Source: Litomosoides sigmodontis
Taxonomy: Eukaryota > Nematoda > Chromadorea > Rhabditida > Onchocercidae
Direction: 5' to 3'
NCBI GenBank assembly: GCA_963070105.1
Contig: OY718806.1
Coordinates: forward strand, 9,863,690 to 9,927,689
Length of the DNA: 64,000 nucleotides
Below the pieces are notes generated by a model. The model did not search any database. It was not told where the DNA came from and saw nothing but the letters and a program-made list of their open reading frames with translations. Below, one piece after another: positions 29,184 to 41,652 of this stretch. Within the stretch, counting starts at the first letter, position 1; each line of letters opens with the position of its first letter. Made by a program: the position numbers and the translations under genes.

Positions 29184-31742
29184 TCAAACAACCGCCTCTT
29201 TGCTTAGGTATAGATGATAAGCAGAGTCGGTTCTACTCTCACTTCGTATTACCTCGACTGGTTGCCCGGCTGCCTGGTACAGTGACCGAGGACCATCTTC
29301 CTGATACGCCTCACGTATGCTAAAAAAAAAAGAAAGGATATGAAATTGATTAGGAAAAAAATAAAGATTTCGAAAATGGCTCATTAATCTTTTTTTCCTA
29401 TAATTTCTAAATGTATGAAGACCGGTCGATACTGAACTTTCATCAGACATTACAAATACAATTTTTTTTGAATGAAAAAGAAACATTTTGGAACAAAAAT
29501 TTCAATAGAGAAAATCACTTTGCTTTTTTCCTTTTATCGTCGTAGGAAGTTGCTGTCGTCTTCACTTCTGGAAATTCAGATGCACATACGATTAAAATTT
29601 CTATTGGAAAAATACTTGAAATTAGTAAAGCAATTAGTTCAATCTTTCAACGATTCTCGAGTAATCCAGCGGATCAATGACCCTCTGGAATATTAGAAAA
29701 GGATCTTCAACAAAGTTGGAGGTGTATTCGGCAAAAAATAGCAGACGATTTCAAATTTTCAAACGAAATAAATCACTCACCAGTTAACAAGATTTAGTTA
29801 ACTTACTTCGGAAACAGAATAAATTCTTTTTCATGCAGAACATCATTAGTAGTGATAGCGATGCACCGAGAATTATCATTAATAACAGTGCCGTAAACCA
29901 ACTTGGAAATGAACTCATAGCTGAAGACTGCCCACCAAATAAAGCACCAAGCGGTACCGTTATACTAGAAAACAAGTAATCCGAATTCAACATTCCTTTT
30001 TAAATCACAAATTTCAAACATGCAATTAATTCTACAAGAAAAATTTCGTTCTTTCCAGTGAATTTGAAAGAATTTCGATAAATTACAGTGAGATTGAGAA
30101 AAACATACTGCTTACTGCCGTATGTATTCTGAACTTTTAGAACCACTTGTCGATTAGTATCTGAATCAGATATCGGCGAAATGAGTAATTTTGCTAGATG
30201 ACAATTTGGTACGGTATTATTCTGCGTGGTACTTTCGAATCGAAAATTTTGCCATGTTTGTCCAATTTGCAGCTCATTTTGATCAACCGAAAAGACGACG
30301 TCACGAGGTAGCTTAGGTAACGGTTCAGCGCAGTAATGAACCACAACAACCGCACTGTCTGAGCTGGGAAGCTGCAATTTCTTCCCCACGTTAGATTTGA
30401 ATTTTTGCAAATTTAACAATTCATTAAAAACTCACGCAATCACAGATGATGATTGTGCACTTGATAATACAGGAAGATAACAATGAACTAAGTACAGTTC
30501 TGACTGCTTTGTTATCAAAAAATCTTATTTCTTATATTTAAAAAAAGTGGTATTTTCGACACACTTTTTAGTCAATATTGTGGAACAAATGTCGCATTCA
30601 TTATTTGCAATAACAAATATTATAAGCGGAAGAATAAAACCTTCTGGACGAAGGATAATGTATCCGATTGAGTTGGTGGTCCCTGCACCTGCACATTTAA
30701 ATAGGTAGTGCCAGGTGAATCAAGTGACGGTGAACATTCCGGAGCACCTTGTGACACAAATGAACAAGCAGCACACCAATACTGTCCCGAAAATGTGTAA
30801 TTTGCTATTCTTAATGAGCAAATTGCATTGAGGCGCTGAAAATTTAAAAAAAAATATAAGCACCTAATATACATGACATTGGAACCTAATTTGAAATGAA
30901 ATAAAGCATAATTCAAAATCGAAAGAAATTCAAAGACCAAACGAGATGGTAGTGCAACTAGTATACTGAAAATGACACCAAACACATTAAATCATTTGCT
31001 AGCCGTAATTTCGAATTATCGTGCACAAGATGATCAATGAAAAATAATAACTTTTTAATTTGTTTAATGCAAAAATTGGACTACCATTTGCTATACTGTA
31101 TTTTGCTATTTATACAATAGGATAGACAATTCAGAGTAAATTTTTTTAATTCAATTGAAGACGTTCTATTTCAAGCACATTTATTATCTTCTAACTAAAT
31201 TAATAAGTGAGGAGAAGAAATAACAAACGATATTGGTAGCGTATGGAACTTGACCACGCTGTTCTAAAGGTACTTCTTGATATTGTCCTTCAAAACCTTG
31301 TGGACATGCTGCATCAACTACTTGACCATTTGATTTCCTCAATTTCCAGAATACAACCGGTCGTGGATTGCCCTCCACTTGACATCCTAAGTTAATCTGC
31401 TGATTCATATCAATGCGATTGCCAGTTTGAAACGGTGCTGCATTTTGCATCGTTTGAAAATTATCTTGTACCAATCGAGCTGATGCTGTAAATTTACGAA
31501 CATCGTCAATTATTTGTTACAAGTTCACTGCTAACTAAAAGCATCTAATTTAGAACTTCGAATTGCAAAGTTATTTTAATTTTCGAAAGGATAGCCTAGA
31601 ATTCCGTGTTTTTAAGACCTAGTTGAGCAAAAATTTGAGATTATAAAGCATAAGACTGAAAGATCTCTTTTTTCCCTTTATCTTTCCCTTTTTGTTTTTG
31701 ATTTCCGACTTCCAATTATAAATACCATTATAAATATCATTA

Positions 31743-31816
<74 letters not shown>

Positions 31817-34008
31817 TAATGATATTTATAATGGTATTTATATAAAGCTTACTATATGGATCAATTTGCACAGCTTGTGAAATGGGCATTTCGCCATCCG
31901 AAAAAAGACCATTATTAGCAGAACACTGAATCGACTGGCCAATCATTTCGGTGCCAATCGTAATATCCGCACCATTACCACTACAATATGCAGAATTATA
32001 GTATTAAATTCTTTCTTTTTCTTTATTGATGTATTATAACGGCAAAAAAATCGAATTCAAACAAATAACAACTTCAATGAATTTAAAGATAAACCTCACG
32101 ACAACTCCATTCTTCAGCCACCTGAACACTGCAGCTGGTGGATGGGATTGCACCGCACAACGTAACGTTTTCCGTCGACCACTTTGTTGACATAATCCAT
32201 CACTCGCACGTATACACTCCACGTAAAATCGATAGCCCTACAGGTAAAAGAAACAATTCTCCAAATATAAAATTTTTTTTTTCTGAAGGAAAATTGACTA
32301 ACTGAAAAATATTACCTGATTAGCAATTAGTATTGGTCCTTGACCAGATGTGTCCACTACATGTGGTTGTTTCAAGTATCGCACATCAATGATTGCTGGA
32401 GCCGAGTCAATGGTACCACCATTCAGTGCTGCTTGACACATTATTGTCGCACCTGTCCAGTTCGTGTTCACTGCTATACCACGCAATGCTACAGTCTGAA
32501 AAAATGTTTTAAAACGAAATTGAATGGTGAAAGACTAAATTTTAATTCGCAAATTTGTATAATGCAGTCGATTTCCTCCCATTTTCCCGTACAGTTGAAA
32601 AATTAATAAAAGGAAGATTAGAAATGATGTGTTGATGTATTATTTCATTTCTGAAATTTACAAAATTCGCTTTTCAAAAAGATTAAATGTCCAGGAAATT
32701 TAATTACTAAGCAAATCAAGTTCTCCCATACTGTTTGGAGGAAAGCAAAAATTTTGAGATTTATACAATAGATAACATTCCGAAATTCTACTAAAATGAG
32801 GCAAAGGTAGTAGTTTCTGAAGGTCCAATCCGTGTAGTAATCACAACAACCTTGTATACTACATTCAAGAGGTCTTTGACCTGACCGATAAAATACACTA
32901 ATGAAATTACAGTTAGTGTTAATAATAACAAAAGCACTTAGTCGTCCCAAATAATCTTAAAAAACAAAATAATATTAAGATTAAAATCAAGAAGGAAAGA
33001 GGAAACTACGATCAACATAATAGGAAGAATAGTGCAAATGAATTTAAGTCAATGATTTAATGTATAATTTTAACTCAAAGTAGTATATTAAACATTATTC
33101 AATCCTACTAATGATTAATTCGTTGTAATTTTCTCGTAATTGTCGAAAGATTTGGATTATGCAATTTTACAAGTTTTACATGAACAACATCAATGAGCAT
33201 ATTTATCCCGCTGATTTTAAAACGAAGTAAAATGATAAACAAGAAAAAAAAAAAAAAGGAATTTACAGGAAATCCAGCGCTCCGTGTAAGATCTTGCGCA
33301 CTGCTTAAAACGTTGACCATATCTGTGATATTCTTCTGATAACAATCAACACAAACGAAACGTAACTGTGACACGGGTGCTTCAGATACGCAATAAATGG
33401 TTTCCTGAAGAATAGCTGAATGTTTTCACTTTCTAAAAAATTTTCTTGCAACATAAAAAGTATGATGAAAGTTTTGACTATAACCTTAGTAGCAGTGCCT
33501 AACATTGTCCAAACGATTTGATTAAGTTGTTGCGCATTTGGTACTGGAAATGGCATATCGGAGATCTTCACTTTAATTCCGCTACCTTGAGCTGGTTGAC
33601 CTAAAACCATGAAATAGTTTCCTTTTTTTTCACACCATCGTTGAAGTTTTAATTTTGTAACTATTTGTAAAATATTCCAATGAAATTCAAATTATCAATC
33701 ACCCAAATAAAATTCGGCTATTTTGATTTACTTCTTTTTTTTTTTTAAAGAATTATAGTTATTTGAAAATCAGTTGCTATATCAATTTGTAATAATTTTA
33801 GCGTAATCTGAAAAGAAAACCTGAGATCGGTTGAAAGATAAAAATGATAAACAGGTAAGGTCGTTTTAAGATAATGCTCAATATAAACACAGTCATCCTC
33901 ATCAACGTTATCACCATCGTCATCGTCATCGTCATCACCGTTATTAGTGTCGTCATTAACAGAACAAAAAGAAAAAGCAAAGCAGCCAAGTAAAAGAACG
34001 AAAGCCAG
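29184..34008 (-). CDS. Immunoglobulin-superfamily transmembrane cell-surface protein (partial 5' end, about 620 aa)
   Basis: Likely a type I adhesion or recognition protein. Exons in coding order: 33939-34008 (signal-like AFVLLLGCFAFSFCSV, tentative), 33485-33600, 33267-33404, 32851-32880 (tentative), 32316-32495, 32095-32237, 31853-31980, 31229-31485, 30641-30835, 30109-30371, 29807-29964, 29519-29567, 29184-29319. Phases agree throughout. Three or four Ig-like modules are visible from paired Cys and family spacing, for example LRCAVQSHPPAAVFRWLKNG, INLGCQVEGNPRPVVFWKL and FSGQYWCAACS. The module before the membrane has VVVVHYCAEPLP. A single span (WFTALLLMIILGASLSLLMM) follows, then a basic stop-transfer (CMKK) and a cytosolic tail of about 70 residues ending KEAVV. 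The initiator exon was not found. I cannot assign a named orthologue. Confidence 0.75.
31717..31842. repeat. 126-bp perfect palindrome with (TA)n centre
   Basis: A 28-base left flank (31717-31744, starting TATAAATACCATTATAAATA) is followed by about 70 bases of TA repeat (31745-31814) and then the exact reverse complement of the left flank, ending at 31842. It lies in an intron of the Ig gene on the minus strand. Its edge is about 8 bases inside the intron from the donor dinucleotide at 31851-31852. Confidence 0.93.
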
Positions 34009-35891
34009 CTATAATTGGTTTTGCTGTCGGACAGCTGTAATTTCAACGCATAAAAATTCCAAATTTTCTGCTTTGTGCATAATTTCATCGCTCGAAATTC
34101 AAACATTTCACGATGTATTCGATCATTAATTCCACAAACAATTATATGCAAGCATTCCTCTGTTCGATGTTGCAAAAAATTGTGAATTACAGGGTTAAAG
34201 GAGAGAAATTAATGCAGAGAGAGAGAGAGGGAGGGAGAGAAGGAAAGAGAAGTGACTGATCCTGAAATTTTTGCACTTGGCATCACTCGTCTGAGGTTGG
34301 TGTGACAGTGTTGACAGTGAAATTTAAATTTCAACGGATGATTTTGGAAGTGTACCGATTGTTATGAGGAAAAGTTTACAGTTTCATAAAGCAATCACGA
34401 TCAATTCGCCTGGTTATTATTGCAATATTTCAATAAATGATTAATTTTATGAAATTAATTAATGGCATATTTTCTGTTGCCATGGATCTATGCCTACAAT
34501 CTTTCTTCACTCTTCCCTTCCTAAATTTTGCTCCACCATTTCAAATCGTCATCAAAATTCACGAAGCGTTCATGTATAACGCATACATCTATTAATGCAA
34601 AGGAAATGATCAAGTAGAAATCCACGTTCGCCTTTTAGAATAATAATTTCCGTCAACTTTTTTTTTCTGTCGCTTTGTTACAGTTTGGTCAAGTTTCGAG
34701 TAATTGTAACTGAGAAGAACAAGAAGAAACAAGTCGCATCATAAGACCTAATTTCTTTCAACTTAAAATTAAAAATTTTATGCAAAACTAAAAAAAAGAA
34801 TAGGAAAATTACAAGGACATAATATAGCGGCGTGTACAAAAACATTTATACATTTACCATTAGGTAATTTTATTTATTTTTATCAGTTATTTTATCAAAT
34901 ACACAAAGGTTATGCTAGAATTATTGCTTAAAAGAGTGGTGGGAAAAAAATTTTCTAATAAATGCAAATGTAAACATTGGAAGGGGATTGATTGAGCATT
35001 TAAAAGCATCAAACGATATCAGTATTGATCTGCAGTGATTTCGTCCGCTTACTGGCTATACTTTTGGGATGCTTTTGATAAATCTATCTATCTGGGACGA
35101 CTGTATTACGAAGCACTGGAACAGAGAGTGATAATTTATGGGAAACACATTTTACACAAACTGTCGGATGAATAAGACAAAGGAAGAGGGAGGAGAAGAA
35201 GGATAAGAAGGAGGATGGAAGAGAGGAAAAGCGAGGAAGAAAGGAAGATGAAAGGAGGGGGAGGGAGGGAGGAACCTCCAAGAAATGGAACAACGGATGC
35301 ACAAGTGGTGGTGGACACTTCCAAACCAAATGACCCTTGGGGAATTCCGAAGGTCACTGGAACAGAAAGAGACAGCATGCAGAGTTATGGATAATAATAG
35401 CAAATGGGATCAAACGATGTTTCAGGAACTTTCCGTTATGATCTACGTTCATTTGTGGCCATTTATTGATTGAACAAAATTACTTAACACATAGAGATTC
35501 AACTGGTAAAGGAGCATCGAAAATTATAATTTCAATAAATTATGCTCATTCAGAGTATGTGTAGTACAATAAAAATATATATATTGTATGAATTAGACAG
35601 CACAGAAAAGGAAAAAAAAAGGAGAAAATGAGGTAAATGCTGCTGAATTATGTAGAAAGGAAAAAAGAGAAAAATGATCATATCGAAGTGTTAAATGATT
35701 AGTTTGCCAACGAATTAAAGATGAAACGAAATTCGCCGCTTTTCTTCTCTCTCTAGCAGGAGAGGTTAGAAGTGTCGTTTGAAACATAAATGCCAAAAAA
35801 ACGAAGAAAAAAGCTCGAAGTATTGAAGCAATTCAAATTTAGCAGTAGCCAGTCGAATGTGCTGCGCAAATGGAGACAATTTTACTACTTA

Positions 35892-35892
<1 letters not shown>

Positions 35893-35922
<30 letters not shown>

Positions 35923-35923
35923 C
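35893..35923. repeat. (TG)n microsatellite
   Basis: TG dinucleotide run followed by degenerate TGTC/TGTG units to about 35960. Confidence 0.9.
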
Positions 35924-36165
35924 TGTCTGCCTGTCCGTCTGTGTGTCTGTGTGTGCTTATGTGTTTGTATGTGCGCATTTGTCGACTTGTCTATCCTTCT
36001 TCGCTGTAAATTACAACAGCATTTTTAACTGATAAATACAAAAATGTTGAAAATTTGGATAGACTGAAATGTTTGGTAAAAGGTATGAAGAGAACGAACG
36101 TAGTGGGATGAAGAAGTAGAAAGTGTACGATAGAAAAGAGTCAAATTATTGTACAAATGAAAAAC

Positions 36166-36190
36166 GAGAGAGAGAGAGAGAGAGGGGGAG
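36166..36190. repeat. (GA)n microsatellite
   Basis: GA run merging into a longer purine-rich tract to about 36230. Confidence 0.85.
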
Positions 36191-36363
36191 AGAGAAGGAA
36201 GCAAGAAAGGGAGAGGAAGAGAAAGAGAGAATTACTAGCGTGGCACAAGCAATGTCTACGATTACAACTGGCGGTATAAAGATTTGTAAAACGACAAGGC
36301 GGAGGTACGACAGTGCTGGTCAACGATGACCTTCAAATACAGCAATAGTACAGTCACAGAAAT

Positions 36364-36364
<1 letters not shown>

Positions 36365-36449
<85 letters not shown>
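36365..36449. repeat. (CA)n microsatellite, about 85 bases
   Basis: Uninterrupted CA dinucleotide run, one of the longest dinucleotide tracts in the window. Confidence 0.97.
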
Positions 36450-36451
<2 letters not shown>

Positions 36452-37048
36452 CGCCATGCACGACGTTGACAAAGATATACAACCACATACATACACATCA
36501 AACAATTGAACATCTAAGCACACCGATCCGGTAAGTTTAGAAGCAGGAAGAAGAAAAAGGCGGCTAATTGATTCATAAAAAGATAAAGTAATCCGTGCTT
36601 GATTTCTTTATACTTGTCCGAGGTGAGCTTCTCGAATTCCAAGCTGTAATATCGTTATTTCCACCGCCATCACCTCTATCGTCACCACCATCTTCACACC
36701 ACTTTCATCATTTCCATCTTTCCATGCGATTTCATACCTTATCTGTTCACTAAATATCAATCTATTTGGGTGTAGTCATCCTTACCTGTACCCTTACTAC
36801 TCACTCATATCTTTCACTCCCATCTCCCACATATTTCCCACTTCAATCAAAGTTAGAAGTAGCGAAAAAAAAACGAGGGAGAGGATGAGAAGTAAAAGAA
36901 AGGAAAGAAAGAAAAAGAAAACGATTGACCGAATTATCAGATGTTTCAGGTCTATAAAACTTCAGCCATACACTGTACATCGAATGTAAGGCGTGCATAA
37001 TTTTACAAGTGGAAATCTATACAAATTTTTAACCAAAAAAAATGAAAA

Positions 37049-37049
37049 G

Positions 37050-37080
<31 letters not shown>

Positions 37081-37087
37081 AGAGAGA
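37049..37087. repeat. (GA)n microsatellite
   Basis: GA run with GGGAGGG interruption at its end, in intergenic DNA. Confidence 0.88.
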
Positions 37088-40000
37088 AATAATATACAAA
37101 TATATAGATAGGAAAGTAATATTGCAAGATTGAAAAAGAGCTCTCTTTAGCCACTTTACCTGATTGAATAAATGAGAGACAGACACTTGTCGTGATGATG
37201 AGGATGTACTCGAGGTAGTTAATATCTTCATGAATTGCTGTTTGTTGAAATTATCAATGTAAGTGTTGCAAAAAATGGGGCAATTCATTTGCGATCTTTA
37301 ATTCTAGGAAAAGTCTGTTTTGTAATATACAATATGTTAACAGTAAACAAAAAAAAAAGATCAAAAGCTCGGTTAAAAGTTTGGAACTTTTAAATTACAC
37401 ATTAAATGAATAAACGTTTCATTTTGTACAGTTAAAATTTCAATACTTTTAGGACTACTTTCATAAAACGAATTAATCACATCCATGTATGAAGCTAGGT
37501 ATAATTACTTACTCATATTGTCATTCAAATATATTTCCCTTATTCAATGCCACGTCATTTTTTCACGTAATTTCGTCTGCCAGATATTTATCACTGTTTT
37601 TGCACTAATGCAACAAATAATGCAGTCACATTCGTCGTTTCATTCATTTACGAATCAATCAATTCATCTCTAATTCATTCATTCCAAATTATCCAATCTA
37701 ATCATGCAAAAAGGAACTATTTCAGTTCGATCTCGTTTTTTGTTCTCAAAATGAACGGAATAATTTACACAAATACACTACTATTTTGCAAATTTTTCTT
37801 TTAAAATATTCATTGAAACTAAAATTGTAAAATTTTTATTTACATTAGGAAGGAAGAAACGACCTTTCTGAACTGGAATTTTGAGAAGAAATGATGAAAT
37901 TGTTGCTATGTACAAGTGAACTAAATAAATAATGCAAATTGCTGAATACAGTATTTACATCAGCAATTTCACTTCCAATGTCTAACAAATGCCGTCATTA
38001 ATCCATCAGTTCACTTTTCAATAATTCACTTTCATTCCATTAAAATTGCTAATTAATACTAAACGAACGAATGAATTGTTGTAACAAAATCATTTAATTT
38101 CATTCATTTGTAAAGAACTAATGTAGAAAAATGTAAAACTGTCGGAAAAGTAAATACGAAATTTTATTACAACAAATTGTAAAAAAAAGGAAATGAAAAA
38201 CGACAAAAAAAGTTACAAAAATGACAACAAATGTCTTTCATAAGAAATCTATGAAAAGTGTTAGAAAATTTAGAAAAGTTTTATTTTCATAAAAAGATTA
38301 AAGAATAAAATTCACATAAATATAAAAATCATTCTAACTAACATTGTCCTTCTTCTTCTCTTCCCTTTTCTCTCCTTCGTTACTTAAAATAAAAGAGTGA
38401 AAAATTTATTTACAACACTGCATCACTACAACAATCTTCAACAATTATTTACTTTCATTTGTTTGCATTAAATCTTTAAAGACACTTCTTTCACATATCT
38501 CATATTCTGTTACGTGTACGTTAGCAAACTGTACGATTCAGAAATTGATAAATCCTACAGGAAATTAGTTGAAACGAAGGATGAAGGGCAGTACTTTCCG
38601 TCTGTATTATTTCATCTAACAAATTTTAATTTTCATCATATAATTGTTAATTCTCCCTTATACCAAGTTAAATTTGATTGCCTTCGTCCTGCAGAAGTGA
38701 CCAAGCAACTAAAGGGTCAAATTTCATTTGTCTAACGCTACTAGAAATTTTAACTCCCAAGTTTTTTTTTTTAAATAAAAGAACAAGCTAGCAGTTGAAT
38801 GAATTTTGGAAATGAAGCATATTTGGTCGTTGCAGCGATTATTTATGTTTAACTTTAAATATGTCTACGAGGGATAATGATAAAATTCTCCAATCACATA
38901 TGCTTATCTAAAATGTGGTTCGAAATGTTATATTAAAAATTGGTATTCTAATCTGCTAGGATTAAAACATATTAATACATTATCTTAGATAATTTGATTT
39001 TATAACTACATCCTGGTTCATTTAATGAATTGAAATTGAAGTTATCATATATGACATTGATAATTTACTTTCATCACACCATCATTAAAACATCATTACC
39101 AAAATATTTAAAAAGCGAAAACACATATGCAACATATTCCCTTACCAACAATCATTACTAATTAATTTACAAACGGGAATTACTAAATCAAAAATCATCG
39201 ATTTAATTTAGTGCTGAAAATTTATTTCTAAATTTTGTCTTATTTTTTTTTACTTCCTAAATTGATAGTAAAAAAGATATTATTGATGAGATGTTATAAA
39301 AAATTTTTTTTCCTTAGAAGAGGAAAATTTATTTTGCTGAAATAAATGATAGGAGAAGTTCGGTGCATTTCAAAAAGTACCAATTATTCCACCAGCCATC
39401 AGCTCACTGTTAACAACAAATCATTTCATTATGCATGTATGAATTCCAAGGTTATTAGAGTTCGATTTTTTTTTTCGTTCAAAAACAAATGAAATTAGTG
39501 AATTTGAGTGAAACGACAAACAACGAAATGAATTCGCTCCTGCTACTCTCGTTTTTCTCCGCTTTTTTCTGTTGTTAAAAATTTAGATATAATTCTTGTC
39601 AGCGAATACTTTAGCTTACGGGGAGCCAAAAAAATTCAGCCATCGGTGTGCTAATGATTGCTGTCTTTTTTTTCGAAGATTGTTTATTCACTTATTGCTA
39701 CTGCTGCTTATTTCAATTGTATAGTCAGTACAGTTGGAAATTTGAAAAATTTCATTTCAAAAATTCCATTGTCAGTAGCACTTTACGATTATTCATTCAT
39801 TTCAGTTACTACTGGCTTTTCTTGCTTATTTCTTACTATCCGGTGAAGTTTGCCCGTAACAGCGAAACTTGAATTAAACACCTCTTTGCACAAAAATGAA
39901 AATGTTACATTTGGAATTGATAGCTCGCACGTATGATTGACATGCAATCTTTCTCAAAGAGACACGTACGTATAAAGTTATCAATTCGGATAACACTATA

Positions 40001-41631
40001 ATAAAAAATGACTTGGTGACAATTGTGCACAAAGACTGATAAAAATTTTTCGACAAAAAAATCCAATATTCAAGGTTGCAAAAGCACAATTATCCATTAG
40101 TCAATTTGTAATTGTCGTAACATTTAATCGAGAAAAGTGTACGGGATTGTTTCAGAAAGAAAATTAAGCAACATTTGAGACAACTCTTTGAAGAATTGAA
40201 ATCATCGAAAGGAATGAAATATGGAAGAGAAATGGAGCGATGAGTAAATTAATTAGTATAAGTTGATCAATGTTGAATTAGTTTGGCGAATGCAATCGAT
40301 TTTCCTATCATCATTTTCAAAAAGAAAAATTCAAATGAAATGGAGCAAAAATGGAAACTTTTCCTTAAATGAACGAACAAAATTACAACAAAATTGAAAA
40401 AGTGCAAACAAGAAAACTTAATAATAAACTAAGGAGTAATTCAGTGATTTGAAATAAAGTAGAAAGGAGAGAGAAATGTAAAGTGCAGCGGAAAGAGTTC
40501 AAGAAGTATGCGAATGCAGAAGAAGTTCACAAATACAGAGTGAATACAGTAAGTGCAAGGGAACGGTGCAAGGAAGATGAAAAAAAAGGATGAAAATAGA
40601 GAAGTTTAATATTTTGAAAAAATAAGACAAGAGAGATGGGAGGATATTTAACCATGACAATAACTATTTCTGCTAGCCACAGCTACTGTTGCTCATGTTA
40701 AAATGGTAGTGTTGATGTGAACATGCAAGAAGAGAAGATGAAAGGTTGATCGTTTCAAAAAAAAAAATTACAGAAACCTGCTGACAACATATCCAATGAC
40801 GATCAGAAAATGGTATATTGCAGGAAACAGTGACAGTTGCTCTTTTCTGAGACGCACATTTATTTCATAGATGAAATTAAAACTGGTGACAACTGGAAAT
40901 TTCATCAAAATGGCGACGACGTATCATATAGAAGTGGAGAAGCGGAGGAGGTGGAAAAAACAGGAGGGACGACGAGAGAACAGTTGTACAGACCTGTACA
41001 ACAAATAGGCGATAAAAAAACCCATCATTTTACAAGAGCATTTCAAAAATTTTATCACATAGATGCTTTATCATTTGAATCCTTTTTGGCCATTAATATT
41101 GCTTTGAGGTAAAACAAAATGAAAAAAAAAAAAGAAAATCTATTGGGATTCACAACTATGCAGCAATTCGTGTGACATTTGATTGAAATATTAAAAGTGA
41201 CACAAAAAGTTTACGATGGACTAGAATCAGAAAAATGAAAAATACAATTATCTGAAGAAGAATGAAATAGAGGAAATTTTTACTTCGATTAAAATAATAA
41301 TATTAGTGAAATTTTCAAATTTTTAAAGTGAAAGGAAAAATTCAGCATAGTTGCTAATTATTTTGGCAATGACGGCACTTACAAAGAATAACGTGTCGTC
41401 CGAATATCGTCGTATCTAGCGATCAGTTAGCAATGTTTTCGAATGAAGCGGTCGTAGCAAACAAATACAACTGATTCGGTTCATTCAAGTTTTTGGCCTG
41501 GCCGTAATCCTATACTGAATTGATGACGTAAGAAAATATTTATTAAAATGATGAGAAGAGTGGTGAAAAAAAAGAACAAAAAGATTGACTAAATAATATC
41601 ATTAAATAGAGAAAAGTTTTCAGAAACGACG

Positions 41632-41652
41632 AGAGAGAGAGAGAGAGAGAAA
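41632..41652. repeat. (GA)n microsatellite
   Basis: Short GA run in intergenic DNA. Confidence 0.85.

Noticed and set aside
29807..29964. Apparent frameshift between the Ig ectodomain, membrane exon and tail
   Set aside because: Resolved by using the GTATGT donor after 30109 and by adding the 49-base exon at 29519-29567; after that all phases agree, so no sequencing error or pseudogene needs to be assumed.
32645..32950. Alternative frame over the small Ig-gene exon (ECSIQGCCDYYTDWTF)
   Set aside because: It looks Ig-like at first, but it needs one leftover base from the previous exon, which ends in phase 0, and it runs into a hydrophobic stretch unlike an Ig domain. The phase-0 exon VKDLLNVVYK fits both neighbours.
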